In this document: positions 62,241 through 64,000 of the stretch, piece after piece
How positions within the stretch are numbered: the first letter of the stretch is position 1
Layout of the letters: each line of letters begins with the position of its first letter
Notes under the pieces: generated by a model
What the model saw: only the letters and a program-made list of their open reading frames with translations
What the model was told of the DNA's origin: nothing
Database searches by the model: none
Source: Cryptomeria japonica
Taxonomy: Eukaryota; Streptophyta; Pinopsida; Cupressales; Cupressaceae
Direction: 5' to 3'
NCBI RefSeq assembly: GCF_030272615.1
Contig: NC_081406.1
Coordinates: 112,003,783-112,067,782, forward strand
Length of the DNA stretch: 64,000 nt
Translations under genes and position numbers: made by a program

Positions 62241-62900
62241 TGTTATTCCTTGAGTAAAATTCAAGACTTTATTGATAACAATAACATATTTGTGGTTGGT
62301 GTAAATGATAAAGGAAACAAATCAGTAGCTCCTCCAAATCAAAATATCCAATTTTTTACTAATCCTTTGCCTTCCCATTCTACTAATTTGGTTAAGTCTA
62401 AGCATCTTGCATTTGTTCCCAGTGACCTTGGCCTTGTGTCCAATAATATGGTGAATCATGTTGATAAACCTACACCTTCTAAGGACCTATACATTACCTT
62501 TTATCCTAGTGTGGCTATTGATACACTTGATGGCCCACTATATATCACCGTGAAGATAAAAAAAAATCTCTCATGAGGGCTTCTCATTGATCCATTGTGT
62601 TTGGTGAATGTGATAACCGAAGAATATCTTTATACTTTACAATTGTATCAAGTAACATATGATAAATCTGATGTAGTGGTTAAGGTGTATGATGGTTTCT
62701 CTTTCCCTACTATTGGTTCTATTACTCTTCCCATTCAGGTTGGTACTAAGTACTTAGATGTCATTTTTGCTATCATGCCTACATCAAATCAATTTCATGT
62801 GATTGAGACATCCTTGGCTCTCTTCCATGAAAGCAATCCCTTCTATTCTTCATAAATGATTAAAATTTCCTCATAATGAAAAAAACATAACAATTAATCA
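62241..62900 (+). pseudogene. Gypsy element H: protease-like domain (decayed)
   Basis: KIQDFIDNNNIFVVGVNDKG, then GPLYITVKIKKNLS, a stop at 62574-62576, then GLLIDPLCLVNVITEEYLYT (the retropepsin-like strand with D-P-L in place of D-[ST]-G). FSFPTIGSITLPIQVGTKYL and VIFAIMPTSNQFHVIETSLA follow. The GRPW-like segment appears lost, and the frame ends at 62853-62855. The family assignment rests on overall layout. Confidence 0.65.
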
Positions 62901-63897
62901 TAGCATGTACCAACCCATGGTGAGACATGAAGATGTTAATCTTGATTACTTTTGGCCTAAAAAAATTGAACCTCTTAAGCCTCAAAGTGATGCTCTTTTT
63001 CAATCTTATCAAAAGTGGAAGAATGAAATAATCTTATCCTTGAGTAAGCCTAGAGATCCTAGACCTATTCTTCCTTCGCATGATGGACCCAATCTCCTTC
63101 ATACACTTTCTATTTCTCCTTTATATGTTGTGGTTCCACCTCCTACATCTTAAAAAGGGAGGCGTCCGACATCTCATATCTGTCAAACTAGTATACCTTC
63201 TCCCATTCCTCCTCCTTTGAAGGAAGAGAAGAAGTCTATGTCCATTGATCCTAAACCTTCACGACCCTCAGCTAAAACTAAAAGAAATTGTTGTGCGAGA
63301 GAATACCGATAGACACGTCGTGCTAAGGCTTGTGAACTTGCCTCTCAACCTATTTCCTCCCCGAAGATACCAAATGTTGACATGATCCCATTTGTCTAGC
63401 CTTCGCCTAATCCTAGGGAGGAAGTTCAACCTAAATCAGCAGAATTAAAGATGCTTAAGAAAGATCATGGTTCATATTCTATTTGTGTTAAATATCCTAT
63501 TTTTATTAATATTAATGAATAAATGGATGAAAATAATGTTCATGATAACAATGTTGATGCTAATGATTCCAATGATGAATATGAACTTATTGATGTTGGC
63601 AATTATTTATCTAAACAATTTTTAAAAGCTTTAATCTTAGCTCTTAGTAACAAACAAATTGACTCATCATTAGAGCATGGTCCTTGTTTGGAACTTGCAG
63701 TAGCTCCATCTACCATGCTCAAAATTTCCCCTCTTGCATATTGTTTGCCTTCCCAAAACAATGTTCAACAAGATTGGGAGGCATATGACTTGCTTGATAA
63801 GCTTCATTTGTGTCGTAGATTCTCTCTCCCTCTCCTCTCTTTCTTGTTCATAATATTCCTCTATTTATTTCTGAATTCTTCTATTTGTTTTCCCTAG
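62901..63897 (+). pseudogene. Gypsy element H: region after protease, no RT visible
   Basis: VNLDYFWPKKIEPLKPQSDA, LFQSYQKWKNEIILSLSKPR, a Pro/Ser/Lys linker with stops, then an Asn/Asp-rich segment and SSLEHGPCLELAVAPSTML, then QQDWEAYDLLDKLHLCRRFS. A hydrophobic tail (LPLLSFLFIIFLYLFL) ends at 63897. RT motifs that should follow a protease are not seen before the window ends, so this may be a gag-protease-only element. No function can be given for the C-terminal part. Confidence 0.55.
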
Positions 63898-64000
63898 TGT
63901 TGTCTACTTGAGGACAATGCAAAGTGTTAAGATCTCTTTTGGTCTCTCCCATGTTGACTCAAAAGACACATGTTCCTTTCTTCCATTGTGGTTCTACTTC
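63898..64000 (+). other. Non-coding end of window
   Basis: Probably the start of the 3' non-coding region of element H. No feature recognised. Confidence 0.4.

Overview
This looks like nuclear DNA from a large, repeat-rich plant genome, and a gymnosperm is my best guess. The evidence is an AT-rich sequence with no recognisable host gene and wall-to-wall LTR retrotransposons, many with methionine-tRNA primer sites. They include Tat-type Ty3/gypsy elements with an extra (archaeal-type) RNase H, and long decayed non-coding 3' tails. No bacterial feature, tRNA, rRNA or CRISPR array was seen. Nearly every reading frame is broken by stops or frameshifts, so the window is an archive of dead, nested elements.

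Layout. 1-3398: 3' tail and 3' LTR of a gypsy element (alpha), inserted in gypsy element beta (+, 3401-8764: protease, extra RNase H, RT, integrase). Beta is split by a solo LTR (4815-5984, 5-bp target duplication TATTA). 8765-13296: non-coding tail with degenerate repeats. 13297-15935: minus-strand Tat fragment A, split by a solo LTR (14979-15753, duplication GAATT). 15936-25215: minus-strand gypsy element B (protease, gag, leader, 5' LTR), with a complete 6.8-kb LTR element C (17432-24232) inserted in its gag. 25216-32664: plus-strand Tat element G (protease, G-patch, RT, two RNases H, integrase, 3' LTR), which abuts the broken RT of copia element D (minus, to 39474). D's RT is also split by a 1.9-kb solo LTR (33203-35087).

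39655-about 60090: apparently a decayed DNA transposon F. It has hairpin/palindrome clusters around an AACCCGTACGGGTT core at both sides, a multi-exon plus-strand gene, a spacer of about 350-bp tandem repeats, and a convergent minus-strand gene with DDE-transposase-like motifs. That gene is interrupted by a second pol-less LTR element E (47026-55112). A 2.7-kb all-purine (GA-rich) tract runs into a 500-N assembly gap (59530-60029). 60981-64000: gag and protease of another gypsy element H.

The most interesting items are: (i) C and E, two unrelated-by-LTR but architecturally matched retrotransposons that lack all pol domains and share a coiled coil, a multi-zinc-knuckle protein and a conserved second ORF of unknown function; (ii) DNA transposon F; (iii) beta's extra RNase H lying upstream of RT; and (iv) a G-patch domain next to the protease in G.
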